From: Cruorifilaria tuberocauda
Lineage: Eukaryota > Nematoda > Chromadorea > Rhabditida > Onchocercidae
DNA: 64,000 nucleotides
Assembly (NCBI GenBank): GCA_013365365.1
Contig: JABVXU010000265.1
Span: forward strand, 1 to 64,000
Direction of reading: 5' to 3'
Made by a program: the position numbers and the translations under genes. The notes under the pieces are model-generated. The model was not told the origin of the DNA and made no database searches. It saw nothing but the letters and a program-made list of their open reading frames with translations. Shown one piece after another: positions 1-11,740 of the stretch; positions within the stretch are counted from its first letter, which is position 1; the number at the start of each line of letters is the position of its first letter.

Positions 1-43
1 GTTTGTTTGCTCGCCAAAGTACAATTGTCGTACCAGTTTCCTC
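1..43 (+). repeat. 43-bp element repeated exactly downstream of the intact mini-collagen gene
   Basis: Bases 1-43 are identical to 10993-11035; the two copies diverge immediately after. At the second site the element lies about 300 bp downstream of the stop codon of the intact mini-collagen gene. The copy at the window edge is therefore probably the 3' flank of another collagen-gene copy lying just outside the window. The identity is read directly; the reconstruction of the missing copy is inference. Confidence 0.85.
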
Positions 44-329
44 GCGAAAGTTTATGCGATTTTGAATTTCGTTTTGTTTATTCGCCTGCGTAACTTGTTA
101 CTTGTTGGCATAAAACTAATTTGCTTTCTATTTCTGTTTTCATTGTTTTCATCTTCCAAGCAAGTTCCTAAATGAATTTCTTCGAAGTTAAATGGAGTAT
201 GTTTGAAGTCAAGTTTTTAATTATTTGAAAATTTCATCTGCAAACTCCAACATTGTTAGATGTACGACAGGGTTTTCCAGGATGAAACATATGAGATGGA
301 ATTTCAGGTAATCTAGCATTTCAAGATCT

Positions 330-430
330 AGACGGCCGACAAGAAAGGAATTACAGGAATCCAGGATGACAAGGTGAAAAAGAAAGCAAGGACTGGAAGG
401 ATCAAGAGATTTGACCAAGAGAAGAAGCTA
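330..430 (+). pseudogene. Degenerate mini-collagen exon relic
   Basis: A GA-rich, purine-biased block follows an acceptor-like TTTCAG ending near 305. Conceptual translation gives broken Gly-X-Y-like runs rich in Lys, Glu, Arg and Gln, interrupted by stops. Composition and position relative to the acceptor match exon 2 of the intact gene at 10463-10696, but most Gly codons look mutated (GGN to GAN). It could also be unrelated purine-rich sequence; placement in the duplicated locus is the main support. Confidence 0.4.
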
Positions 431-480
431 GAAATGTGAGAGGAGGGACAAGCAGCAACGAAATAGTCCCTCTTACTATT

Positions 481-2280
481 TTTTCGTTTTGATTTTTTTG
501 TTGGGTCCCATCACATCGTGAAACTCATGGGCTTGAAATTATGTTAATGCCTTATTGGAATTTGTTAATGATCATTGAAGTATAAAGTATGAACTTTAAA
601 TAGGAAAACTGTCTATTTTCAGACTACAACTTCAAGTTGTAGAAAATTCTCAACTAATTATATAAAGGTTATAAAATCCAACGAAAAAAGTAGCTCATGG
701 AAAAGACAAAAAATTATTCATAATAAGGATGAAAAATGGATTTAATATATATAAAGTCGGAGACTGATATTGTATTTATTACAATTATTTAACAATATAT
801 AAATTGTAATTATTCTCTTACATGCAGGAACTACGAATAATTTTAATGAGCAAAAAACAAATTGAACGCATTATAATTTTCTTTCGTATTAACAAATGTG
901 AAGAAAAAGTTACAACCATACATTAACTTTTGACATTTTACTTTAACTTCGAACTGACTTCATCTCTGATTCTTTCCTTTTCAACAAAATTAATAAGACT
1001 TGCTTTAACTTACATTCTTCTTCAGGTGTCTGTAAGTGTTCTCCTTCTATGTAATTCATTTTTTATCGCTATGAAAAAGTGAAATTACCATTTAGCTCGA
1101 TTAAATTTCAAGAAATTTCCTATTATGAAGCAGTAAAAATGAGAAATATGCGAAGTAATTTGAAAACATTGTAACGATTTGATTTTTAAAATTAAAGTTT
1201 GACATTTCAACATTTATAGGCAAGCTCGATCAAAGCACTTTGAATTTTGTAATATAATGGAACTAACTGATCGGTGACGAAAATGAAAGTAACCGGAATA
1301 AGACTGATATCGATAAGAAAAACCGCTTAAATTCCATCACCCGTTACTTCTCCCTTCCTGCTCGTTCGATATTTCCTTGAGCTCTCAGAAACCTTCTAAT
1401 TCTCATTTTCTTTCCTTTTCTTTCCTGATCTCGTTAATTTCATACTTTACCGTTTGAGTTTCATTCATGTTATCTTAGTGGTCTTATATTTGAAATAGAT
1501 CGATTAGAAAGTGAGATTTGCCATACTCTGTACCTTCAAATTAACCCTTCTAACTTTTAAAAAATTCATAGGGAACTAACCTGGACCACAAAACAAAGTA
1601 AATAATCGATATGAGAATGTCGAAGAGATCACGGGTACTAATAACCTGAAATTGGCGGTACACGTAACTAACGAAAATTTTTAATTTTAACACATTAATT
1701 GTCATAGTGAGGCAGAAAGAGAAATAAATAAAATCTTTTTGCTAGCAATAAGAAGTAAACTTAAAGTTTTCATTCACCTTTATTCACCTTCGTTCACCAT
1801 TATTCAAATATCAGTTTCTAAGCGTCATTGAAGTTTACATACCGACGCATTAATCAAAATTCTTTTTCGTTTAAGAAACGAAAACGATTTATTCTTGCTA
1901 AATTTCAAATGAAATCATTTTAGCTTGAAATTTTAGCTAAAATTACTTAACCAAGCCCAATTAGAGTAATTGTCGGTTGCATTCCTTCGAAAAAGTGAGA
2001 GACATAATTTTTGGTACGTTCCGCAGTAATTTTAGTTACGTTTTAACAGTTCAACTAGAGTTAGATCTTCGTAGAGTTAAGACTTGAAACGAATTATCAC
2101 GTTCCAACCTATTTAAACAAAATCTGGAAGCTAAATTTCACCATAGTAGAATTGAAGATGACAAAGAATAATATGATTTCTTTCCAAACTGTATCTAAGA
2201 AAGTTAACTTGAATTTGGATTTAAGCTACCAAAGAAAAAAACAGGAATTTCGGAAGAACAACTAATCTATAAATAATCAA
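481..2280. other. AT-rich spacer, no gene seen
   Basis: No open frame with coding character or recognisable splice structure on either strand. It lies between the collagen relic near 330-430 and the duplicated upstream block that starts near 2310. Confidence 0.5.
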
Positions 2281-2310
2281 CATATTCGATTTCTCGAACT
2301 GCTTCTTTTT

Positions 2311-2887
2311 CTTGAAGGTCCAAAACCCGTTCCTTCTTCTATCTTGCCAGATTCTCTATTAATAATTGATCCTTTAAATCGAATCGAGTGAATTAAATCT
2401 TCCTTCCGTTCATTTTAAAATATAATACAAAATGATTCGTTTAGCTTTCACAAAAACTTTTAATAATCATTCAATATTTCATTTTGTTATTTTCCATATG
2501 GCTGTTTTACTAAGAATCTTGAAATGTTTCTTTGTTTTATGAATTCCAGAAAAAGAATCATTTCATACATTTAACTTTCCAATATAAATAGAAATTTCTT
2601 CTAAATGCACTCTACTAAACTTTGATTTGGTTCTTAGATTTTTTCTGCATTTACATATCTCTCAATTATTTAGCTAGAAGTTTTCTATTCTAATCATTTG
2701 ATTGTAATTTGACTTAACTAATTAAGCATAAACAAGGGAAAAGTCATGCAAGGTTTCATAAAAAAATGACCTTGAAAAAGGTTCCAAACACTTTTTGCAG
2801 TCTTTTTGTTCCATCCTTGCAAAATTCGAAAAGAATTTTGAAAAATTTTAGGTATTGAACACGTAATCAGTTTTCGATTATCATTCA
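2311..2887 (+). repeat. Duplicated upstream (promoter-like) block, copy A
   Basis: This stretch is colinear and clearly similar to about 9713-10290 upstream of the intact mini-collagen gene. Shared landmarks include a segment with CAAAACC near 2320/9730, a GAATTCC segment near 2545/9930, the string TATAAATAG at 2583-2591 and 9961-9969, and a following stretch ending in a CATATC-like segment. The TATA-like string sits roughly 300-335 bp before the start codon in both copies, so it may be promoter DNA, although that distance is long for a simple TATA box. A third, shorter diverged copy lies near 8430-8600. Confidence 0.6.
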
Positions 2888-3240
2888 ATGTATATTCTCA
2901 GTAATTTGCTATTGTTGTCTGCTCTTTTTTCCTGCTTCAAGTCCAAGCTTCAGTTCTTTAATGGATTGTATTTAAGCCTGAAAGTAGCCTATAAAGAATG
3001 TATAAATTTTATTTTCAGGCTTGTCAACCACAAACAGAACTCAAAGGATGGAAGAGATGGCGAAAAAGGAGAGAGGGAAATACCGAGAGGATACAGGACC
3101 TCGAAAAATAATCGGAAAGCCTGGAGAGCGAGGAGTTGCAAGACAAAGGGTTTCCTGGACATCGAGGACCGCAAGGACCACGAGGTGAAGAAAGGCCGAA
3201 AGGAATGAAAAGGTCAGCAGGAGCAGGAGGACAGGAATAA
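2888..3240 (+). pseudogene. Mini-collagen pseudogene
   Basis: This is a degenerate paralogue of the gene at 10295-10696. A signal-peptide-like first exon starts at ATG 2888 (MYILSNLLLLSALFSC). Where the intact gene has the donor GTAAGT, this copy has GTCCAA. Exon 2 begins after TTTTCAG at 3019 and, like the intact gene, starts with Ala-Cys-X-Pro-Gln. The Gly-X-Y repeat is then spread over several frames: DGRDGEKGER in one, GPRKIIGKPGERG in another, and GHRGPQGPRGEE to a stop at 3238-3240. At least two frameshifts are required, and some Gly positions are lost. The broken donor plus frameshifts make a functional product unlikely. Confidence 0.75.
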
Positions 3241-3800
3241 AAGTCAATGGTTCCACTAAAATATAATTCTTGCATAGCATAAGAATAATTATAATGCTCA
3301 GTCAGCCAGCGCCTTTTATTGAATATTCATTCTTGTTATAAGCAATGCAGAGAAGCTGAAAAGATGTTTAATCAGGCTTGTGAAACAGTAAAGTCTGTTC
3401 TGTCCTCATTTGACAATTATTCAATTTCTCAGTATGGTATAATTCATGAGACACTACATTTATATTAATGTACTTTTCAAATTTATTTTTCCCGGTCGTT
3501 CCGGTTCGACTTTATTTCCCTATATTATTCTCTTGTTTTTATTTATTAAACTGACATTTCCTCTTCCACTTAATCTTTGTCTATCTCTTCACATCCGATC
3601 GTCTCAATTCTCCCCTGAAGTTGCACTCGTTTGTGTTTGAGATAAGCCTTAAGGTTAATATTACTCTTTGTTATTTATATCTTCTGCAATAATCATTCCT
3701 TAATCTCTTAACAACTAACCCAAGTCTAAAGATAGTGAAAAAGATTCAAAAAAATCAAATTCATTTTATAAAGTTTCATTAGCGATCACGCAAAGTAAGT
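3241..3800 (+). repeat. Duplicated downstream flank, copy A
   Basis: The segment around 3490-3590 (a CTTTATTTCCCTATATTAT-like region followed by a run containing AAACTGACAT and TCTTCCACTTA) matches 11285-11370 downstream of the intact mini-collagen gene, in the same order and at a similar distance from the collagen exon. The duplication therefore included several hundred bases of 3' flank. No coding sequence is apparent. Confidence 0.55.
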
Positions 3801-3929
3801 ACACTGTTGTGTGAACGATTATTAGAGAATATTATGACGAACTTTTATGATTATTGAGAAGTTGGTTGAATCACTACATTAGGTGAACGGTGAGGTTCTT
3901 TTGGTTGGTAGAAATTTACTGTCCAACTG

Positions 3930-6280
3930 TAAGTGACATTGCATATTGGACAATATGCAATGTATGGGAGAGATTATGCTATGCTTAATCAACATCATGT
4001 CCATAAAGAGATAGAGGGAAACGATGGAGAAAAGGGCAATTACTTGATTACTGATTCAGGAGAACAAAGTTCACTACTATCAGGATTACCTCCTAACAAT
4101 AAAAACACTGATAAAGCCTGATATGGAAAATCAGAAAAAGATAGGCAAAAGCATGACATCGCAGGCAATATCTATTTACTAAATCATTAAAATATGCGTA
4201 ACAGTAAAGAAAGTCATTAAAACTGCAAATCAGCCCATTAGCAAACAGCCAATAATCCTAGTCCTTAATAGCTGAAGACGGGTAATCGTAGATAATTAAA
4301 AGCTACCAAACTCGATCCAATAACCTAAAACAATATAATAAATGCCAAAAACTGGTTAAATGACAAAAATTTTTGCAAAGTCAAGAATCAACGAAGAAAA
4401 CATTCTTCACACTACTTGACACCCAGAAATGAAAACAAAAACTTCAGCAAAAGTAACTTCCAACAGTTAAACACAAAAAACCTCGTGAATAACATAATAA
4501 TCAACTAAACGCTCACTATTTCCAACTCTATTGGCCAACCAAAAAAATAAGAACAAAAGTATAATTTCCACTAAATAGTACAATCTAAAATGCAAAAGAA
4601 ATAAATTTTAAAAACAAAAAAAGGAACGAAAATCATAAAAAGGCGAGAAAACAAAACTGAACAATCTTATAAACAAAGCATAATAATCTGTCAAAAAAAG
4701 AATAGAAATCAATAAATAAATAGCCAAAAACTCAAAAAAATTAAAAGTCAATTAAGGGAAAAAGATAAAATTAGTAACTCTCCAAAAAGTTGGAAAATTA
4801 GATAACAAAATTTTGGAAAAAAGTGACAATACAAAATGGTTTACGCTATTATTCTTGTATAATTTATGATTCCGATAACGTTAACCTCTTCGTCCTTCTC
4901 CCAATCACGTGCCAGAAATAAAAACGAAAACTTCAGCAAAAGTAACTTCCAACAACTAAGCACAAAAAATTATGCCTGCATGACATTTCACTGTTTCACT
5001 TTACGTATGTCTTCAATGTCCCTCCATCAATACGACGTACTACTGTTTGTTATATCTTTGTACCGCTCACGTAGGGAGTATACATACTGTTACACCCATG
5101 TTACGCATTTGCTCACGTCAAATCGATGAGGAAAATCTTCACCAACCAAAGTCTAAGCATTTATGCTACCAAGAGAGAAGCTAAAATCCATTAAAAAATA
5201 CTGGAAGAACCCATACGATACGAATGGATTCGTTCTCTTTTATTCGTTCTCTTTTATCGAATTTCACTTTCAAAACTCAAAACTCAATAGCACATGAAAA
5301 CGATAAGTGAAGAAAAAACATGGAAAAGAAGGAAATGTGATGAAGCAATAATAATAACACAGTTCTACGAAGATATTTTATAGCATATGAATTAATTATT
5401 TTTCAAATTTCAATATGAAAACTCATTCAATGAGAAGAAACCTAACCGATTTAAAAGCTAAATCGCTTGTTTGACCCAATGTTTCGAACTTTAATCGATT
5501 CTATTCTAAGATCCAAACCTTCAAGCGCTTCTCTTAACCTTTGACATGTCCTCTTATAATTGCTTATTTTATTTGACTTGCTTGTGTTTTTTATTTGGCA
5601 ATAAATGCATTTCTTCTTTTGTTCTATTGTTTTAACGGTGAACATATTTTTAAAGATAAAAAAGGTGGATATATTCTATATATAAAAACATGCGCTTATT
5701 TCAAATACAACATTATATCAAAAATTGAAAAGAATCGGGAAAGGTATCTAAACAACAATGAAGACTTATATTTTTACTTCTATAGAAAGATAATGTACTT
5801 GAAAGATTTGAAATATAGAAAATGTCAAAAAGTTTGATGTTATCAGAAGCGTTCATTTTATCTTTCATTGAAAAATTGCTAACATTTGTTCGCTAACAAA
5901 ATAAGAAATATTGAATGTCTGAAAAAGAAACCGAAAATTCGAGAAATGAGTTTAGCTAGAAAGCAAAAGGAATGAACAAAACTAACAAGTGCCAAGTAAC
6001 AGTTTGCCAATCACTTATTGCTTATTTAAAAAGTTCTAACGATTTCATTATTTAGCGGTGAAAAGCCGCATGATAGTAACTAGTATGTCAGGATTTGCTT
6101 AATTTTTAAGTATAAATTTAAATTAAAAAATTATTCACCAAATTAATTAACTTATTTAAATAAACCAAATATGTTTGTTAAATAATTAAAATATGTCGTT
6201 ATTAAGCATATTGTAACAGTGTTGTCATTCTTTAAAGAGTACAAAATTCCACAAGATTAAACTTTTCCAGAGAGCTTAGA
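3930..6280. other. Spacer; one short direct repeat, no supported gene
   Basis: Open frames of 60-90 codons occur, but none has splice context or recognisable similarity. A frame near 4000-4050 contains a short GNDGEKGN stretch that may be another collagen trace; it is too short to call. A direct repeat within this span is listed separately. Confidence 0.4.
4423..4969 (+). repeat. Direct repeat pair of about 58 bp
   Basis: The segment at 4423-4481 recurs at 4912-4969, sharing the core ACTTCAGCAAAAGTAACTTC with only a handful of mismatches over about 58 bp. The copies are in the same orientation about 490 bp apart. Nothing coding is associated. This is either a local duplication within the collagen-locus spacer or a trace of a dispersed element. 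Confidence 0.7.
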
Positions 6281-6394
6281 AGTTTATTTGAATACCGTTT
6301 ATTGCAACATTTGAAAGAATCAAAAATTTAAGGCGCTTCAAGGCAATTTGTATGCACAAAACATACACAAATTTCATCTGCAAATTTGCAGTCC

Positions 6395-6490
6395 AGTGGA
6401 AGGACCTTTAAGATTTTCAAAATGAGGCGGATAAAAAGAATAGAGGAATAAGAGGACCATCAGAAGCTGAGGGATTAAGAGAAGTGGAAT
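6395..6490 (+). pseudogene. Possible mini-collagen relic
   Basis: A TTTGCAG acceptor-like end at about 6391 is followed by sequence encoding broken Gly-X-Y fragments (GIRGPSEAEGLRE around 6450-6486), with stops in between. The preceding sequence shares TTTCATCTGCAAA with the sequence upstream of the relic at 330. It fits the spacing of a decayed duplicate, but the match is short. Confidence 0.35.
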
Positions 6491-7429
6491 ATGTATACAA
6501 AACTATAAATGACCCAAAAAATTCATTGACATCGAGAGTCGATTCCAGAGATCAAAATGTTATCACCGCAGTGATATGATTAGAAACTAATCAGCTCTCA
6601 TTCCATGAAACATTACTCATTTTATTCTGTCCCTTTCACAACTTCCCATTACCGCGAATCTTATCGACCATCGTGATAATTCAAATGCTCATCAGCTAAA
6701 TTAAAATCTTCATCAGCATATTAGGAGACTTTCTATTAAAATAATATTAATTTGATTAAATTTTACTTTTGAATTAGAAAGTATTTCAAATAGTTGCAAA
6801 TTATTATAAAATTGGAAAATTTGTTAATTTAAACTCGACCTTGAAGTAACTGTCTTGTATTACGAATGGAATTATGAAATCAGGATAATGGATTTAGCTT
6901 TAGTAAAATTAACTCTTCACATTTACTGGTCAATCCGATAGTGTCGCCGACATAATTTTACTTCGAATTAGTTGACATCTGTATCAGTTGACAACCATCA
7001 AATTTTTTATCTAATATGATATTGTATTGCCCTTAATGTGTTCTTCAGAGTATTTTCCGATCAGTCGGCCCTTTTTCTTCATTTCATGTATTTCTTTTTT
7101 GTTTCAATTCTTTTAATTAGTACTTCCGCTCACAATCAACAATCTGTTAATAATAATAATAATAAGGTTGTGATTTAAAAATATAATAAAGCATTTAATT
7201 CAAAAATGAACGTTTCTAATTCTAAGTAATTTCCGTAAATTTCTCGATCATGATTTCAAACTTATGAAATAGGAAGAACAGAAATGTGACAAATTGGTCA
7301 AAATAAAAGTAACACAGAGAACCGCTAAGCACTAGTAATCACCGATAAATTTACTGCTCATTGATATTGGCGATCTGAAATTGATCGATCGTCCCTCTAT
7401 TTGAATGGAATTTTCAAAATTTTCTGATC

Positions 7430-8990
7430 TCTGGGAATTTTGTAAAGGATGGGAGAATAGTTAGGGAGATATTTGATCTTTCAGAAGATCATTTCCATCG
7501 AGGGTCATAATTTTAAAATATTCTTCTGAAAAACTGAAGTGAATTAGATATGTGAGACAAATTTTTAGATTTTAAATGAAATTCAAGGAAGCTAATTTTA
7601 ACAAAAAGTTTTCCATTTATATTGAAAAGTTAGATGTTGATATGAATTATTCTGAATTATGGAACAAAGAAACATTTCAAGAATTCTTTACAGGTAATGA
7701 TCGTGTAGAATTGAACAAAAGCAATATTAAGCGATTATTAATGGTACCTGCGGAAGCTAACGGATCTTCTTAAGCGATAATTTTAAAATTTATCGACAAT
7801 TGATAGAGCATTCCGGAAGATGGGCAGGAAAACTTGTCTTGAACATTCAAGAATAAAAGTTGGGAATCTGATAATCTTCAATCGATTGATGACTCGACGA
7901 CAAGATCGATTATTCTTTAACAATGTCTTTGGTTTGTATAGCACATTAGCTTATTTGTATTCTTATAACCTCACTTAAATCTTCTAAATATGGTAAGCAA
8001 TTATTTTTATGCGAACTTTTTTGAATGATTTTCAGTGTTTATATTATTATATAATATGGAAAGAAATGAACGCAAAACATTTATTGAAGAATTCAAAATT
8101 CTGTCCCAGTCCCGACTACAATTTCAGGTTTACGGATTTTGCAACAAAATGGAAGACTGGAGTTCAAGACCAACGGGAAAATAAAAATGTTGCTACTGAG
8201 AAGTATTTTTTTCATCTTTGATAGCTTCTGTTATTGAAAAATCTTTTCCCTATGATGCTCTGCAAATCTTTTACCAGCAATCTCATTAGGATCAATTCCA
8301 TTCCTAAAGTAAAACCAAACTGCCTCAGGGTGATAACGCATAGTAGAATTTTCACTTACTTCAATTCTTTTCACTGCAGTAAGCAAATAATGATATTGGC
8401 CATATTCCTCACTTACTTTCATTTCCCAAAAATTTGAAACCTACTTTCCTATGTATCCTCCAGGATTCACTATCAAATGTTAGTCTTCTACTGACCGAAT
8501 CTTTCCTACATTTGAAATCATTGTTTGAAAAGATCCATTTAACTTCCTTGCTATTGTTAGTAGTCGTTTAAATTTTGCATTTCTGGAGTAGAATATCTGG
8601 TATGTATCATTTAGGAATTCATAAGACAAAGGAATATTTCAAAATTCTTCTCATCAAGTGCAACAAAATGAAACAATAAATTATTAGTGATGGTATCCAT
8701 GAAAGCTAAACGGATCGATTTATGCGATAATTCAAACTGAACAGAAGCTGAACGATTCGGTTGACTAATAGGAAATCAAGGTAATACACGAGATGTTGAA
8801 AAAGCAGGTTTTTTAGAGAAACAGAAGTGACTTGGATATCTGGCTGGTTTCTCTGGTATCATTTAGTAATAACTTCAGTGATACTTATAATTAATCATTC
8901 TTCAAGAATTTCTGAAATTCCAGAAATCTACAGTTCTCAGTAAACTTAAATAGAGATTAACTGTCCGAGCATACGAAACAACGGCTGCAG
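7430..8990 (+). repeat. Two diverged copies of a non-coding block
   Basis: The segment near 7740-7790 (GGTACCTGCGGAAGCTAACGG and a following GCGATAATT) recurs in diverged form near 8692-8745 (GAAAGCTAACGG-like, then GCGATAATT). In addition, 8430-8600 resembles the upstream blocks at 2311 and 9713. This supports repeated tandem duplication within the collagen locus. The open frame at 7576-7773 overlaps the first copy but shows no recognisable domain and is not conserved as a frame in the second. Confidence 0.45.
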
Positions 8991-9712
8991 CGTAGGAAAA
9001 AGTAACAGGAAAAAGCTTTTTTCAACAATTTTAGTAATTAAGTATATGGAAAAAGTAATGTATTCTTTTGGTTGAAAGCTTGCTTTACAGAAAACTCACT
9101 CAGCTATCATTTCTGATAGATCTTTGTTCTTTGAATAATCTCAGTTGCTTTCAAATCATTTTAAAATCGGTCGCACCACTAAATAGACTAAAAATTCAAT
9201 AGCTGTCAAATGATGTCACTCAACTACCAAACACTGATAATTTAATCACAATCGCAATAACAATATGGCCAATGTTACCAAGATAGCTTGTAAATCGAAT
9301 AGAATCAGGCAACTTAGCATAATGAAGGACAAAAGACCAAGTAAGACAACCACAATGAAAAGTTAAATAATGAACACTCATAAACCGATGAGAAGACGAA
9401 ATTGCACCGTATGAGAAGATATTATAACTATTATTTAATGCGCAAATGAGCAAATCTCATCCCAGCTTGCATTTAATGAAAGACAGTAAAGCTACGAAAT
9501 AAATCACGTTAAGTTTGAAGAAGAATATGTCGGAACCACTGCAGCAATTTCGAGTGAAGTCTTGAAAAGTACAAATATAGCCGATCCATATAGAGTCAAA
9601 TTTTACAGTGCTTATTAAAGTAAAATGTGCAGATAATTAACTGTGGAAAAATTTCATAGAACTTATATAAACTTGCAGATAACAGCCATCATTGAAATTG
9701 GCAACTCATTCT

Positions 9713-10290
9713 ATTTCTCGAAGATTCAAAACCTGTTTTCTTGCATCCATCTGGATTCTTTATCAGGATTAATCTTCTATCAGCCTACTGAACCTTCTTC
9801 TAATTCATGTTAGGCCATGACTTGAAGTTTCCATAAATACCGTCAATAATAGTTTAAATGTTATATTATGTTGTGTTCTGCCATTCCACAAAGAATTCCT
9901 GAAATGATTCTTTCTGTCGTGAATTCCGAAAAGATTCATATCAGAGATCTAACCTGTCAATATAAATAGAATATTTCTCCTTGAAATTCGCTTCATCAAA
10001 TTTTATTTAGGAATTAAAATTTTTTACTGCATATCCTTCAAAATCATAATTTCTCAGCCTGAATTTCGATATTTTAATTAATCAATATGATTTTCTGAAA
10101 ATATTGCAATCACCCAGATGAGATTTTTTGATTCGTTTTGAAGGATAATTTGATCAGAAAATTGTGAGCTATGAGAAGAAAAATCTGTTTGCTTGAATTT
10201 CGTGAGAACTTGAAAAAAATCAACATTTTTAAGCTTCAAAAATGAAATTTAAGGTATTTTAGCTATTGCACGCACAATTAATTTCAGATT
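9713..10290 (+). promoter_or_regulatory. Upstream region of the intact mini-collagen gene
   Basis: This is the duplicated counterpart of 2311-2887. It contains TATAAATAG at 9961-9969 and ends in an acceptor-like TTTCAG at 10282-10287, seven bases before the start codon. That site is well placed for spliced-leader trans-splicing, which is common in nematodes. The trans-splice role is inference from position only. Confidence 0.4.
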
Positions 10291-10294
10291 ATCT

Positions 10295-10696
10295 ATGCCA
10301 ATGCATTTTTTCAGTACTTTCCTGTTGGTTATTTGCACTTTTTTTGTGAGCCAAGTAAGTTTCCTGGTGGATTCTTTCTAAATTGGAAAATAAGTTTCCT
10401 GATGAATTGTTTCTAAATTGTGATTTCAAGCATTTTTTTAAATTACGAATGAATATTTTTAGGCTTGTAACCCTCAAGGTAGTGCAGTTAGAGGACCGCC
10501 AGGACGAGATGGACGTGATGGACCTCGAGGAGACAAAGGAAGACCTGGAGAGGAGGGACCTCCTGGGGACGAAGGTGTGGCTGGACCTCCTGGAGATGAA
10601 GGTCCACCAGGAGAGGAAGGAGAAGCGGGAGACCCTGGAGAAACGGGTGATGAAGGGCTGCTAGGTCCAAGAGGAATGAACGGAATGGGAGGATAA
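10295..10696 (+). CDS. Small secreted collagen-like protein (mini-collagen), intact
   Basis: Two exons, 10295-10354 and 10463-10696, joined in phase 0 by a 108-bp intron (GTAAGT to TTTTTAG), encode 97 residues. Exon 1 is a signal peptide (MPMHFFSTFLLVICTFFVSQ). The predicted mature protein starts Ala-Cys-Asn-Pro-Gln, with the only mature cysteine, and then runs as about 22 uninterrupted Gly-X-Y triplets to the C-terminus, ending GMNGMGG. The helix is Arg/Lys-rich at its start and Glu/Asp-rich in the middle. It lacks the features of nematode cuticle collagens (about 300 residues, N-terminal conserved blocks, furin-like site, cysteine clusters between Gly-X-Y domains). It is probably secreted and trimerising; the single cysteine could link chains. 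Role unknown (sheath, eggshell or host-facing are guesses). The ATG at 10301 is an alternative in-frame start. Confidence 0.85.
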
Positions 10697-11740
10697 AAAC
10701 AAAAGACAATGAAATGAAATATCGAAGCAGTCACTCTCAATGATATCATTCTGTTATTTTGTTGTTTTTGTTTTCACAAATCATTGATCTGCTCCTTCAA
10801 TGGTATCAAACCTGAAATCGTTTTCGGTACTTTTCTTTATGGCTGTACGATTCCGATTCATTTTTCACACATTTACGCCAATACGATCAGCTTTTAACTA
10901 AAAAAGAAATTTGAGCAATACGAAAAGCTTGGAAGCTTGAAAACAATAACATCTTACTGCTTTTTATGCAACGCAAACTGTGCAATCAATTCGTTTGTTT
11001 GCTCGCCAAAGTACAATTGTCGTACCAGTTTCCTCACGGAGTAATTACTTCGATAGATCCTATTTTTCACTTTTATTATAAAATAATTTATTGTTACCTT
11101 TATTACCTAACCTTTTCCATTTTAATTTTCAAATTTAATCATCTCAGCTTTAACAGCGTTGGTCAGTCTGAAAACTTGCTGATCACAATTATTTAACTTT
11201 TCATTGTGATATAATCCATGTTACATTCATTCTGTGATGCACTTTTCAAATCAATTGTCGTTTCAATGAATTCATTTTTCCGATTATTTAGTTCCTTAAC
11301 TTTGTTTCCATATATTACTCTTTTATTTTAATTTGTTTAAACTAACATATCTTTCCTCATCCACTCAGCGTTTGAGCCAGTAACACCTTCTTCCAATACT
11401 CTTCGTTCCTTCCATAATGATCCTTTTTATTATATTGCCATTTTCATTATCAGTTTTTCTTTTCAAAAGGTAAAACACAATTTCCTTTGTCCTGTCACGA
11501 ACGTTTTTTGAATGGGTTTCATGGACAAATTATTTATTTGAGTTTGACTGGACACCGTCGAATTACATTTGAAAGAAAATTCATTTGCTTCTGGTCGTAC
11601 AGCTTGACACCAATGCTTTATTCAGAACTGATAGTAACAGCAATCAGTAAGGAATGATAATCATTCCTTACTCTTGTGCAATCGTAAGTCATGATCCTAG
11701 GTCAACAAATACAAATTCCCGATAAACTTTTGTTCAATCG
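10697..11740 (+). repeat. 3' flank of the intact mini-collagen gene
   Basis: Non-coding flank holding the 43-bp element (10993-11035) shared with the window edge and a block near 11285-11370 shared with 3490-3590. No obvious AATAAA lies immediately after the stop. Confidence 0.55.

Noticed and set aside
8231..8422. 63-codon minus-strand frame with natural-looking composition
   Set aside because: It lies next to and partly inside a diverged copy of the collagen-gene upstream block, contains internal donor- and acceptor-like sites, and the frame is not kept in the other copies.
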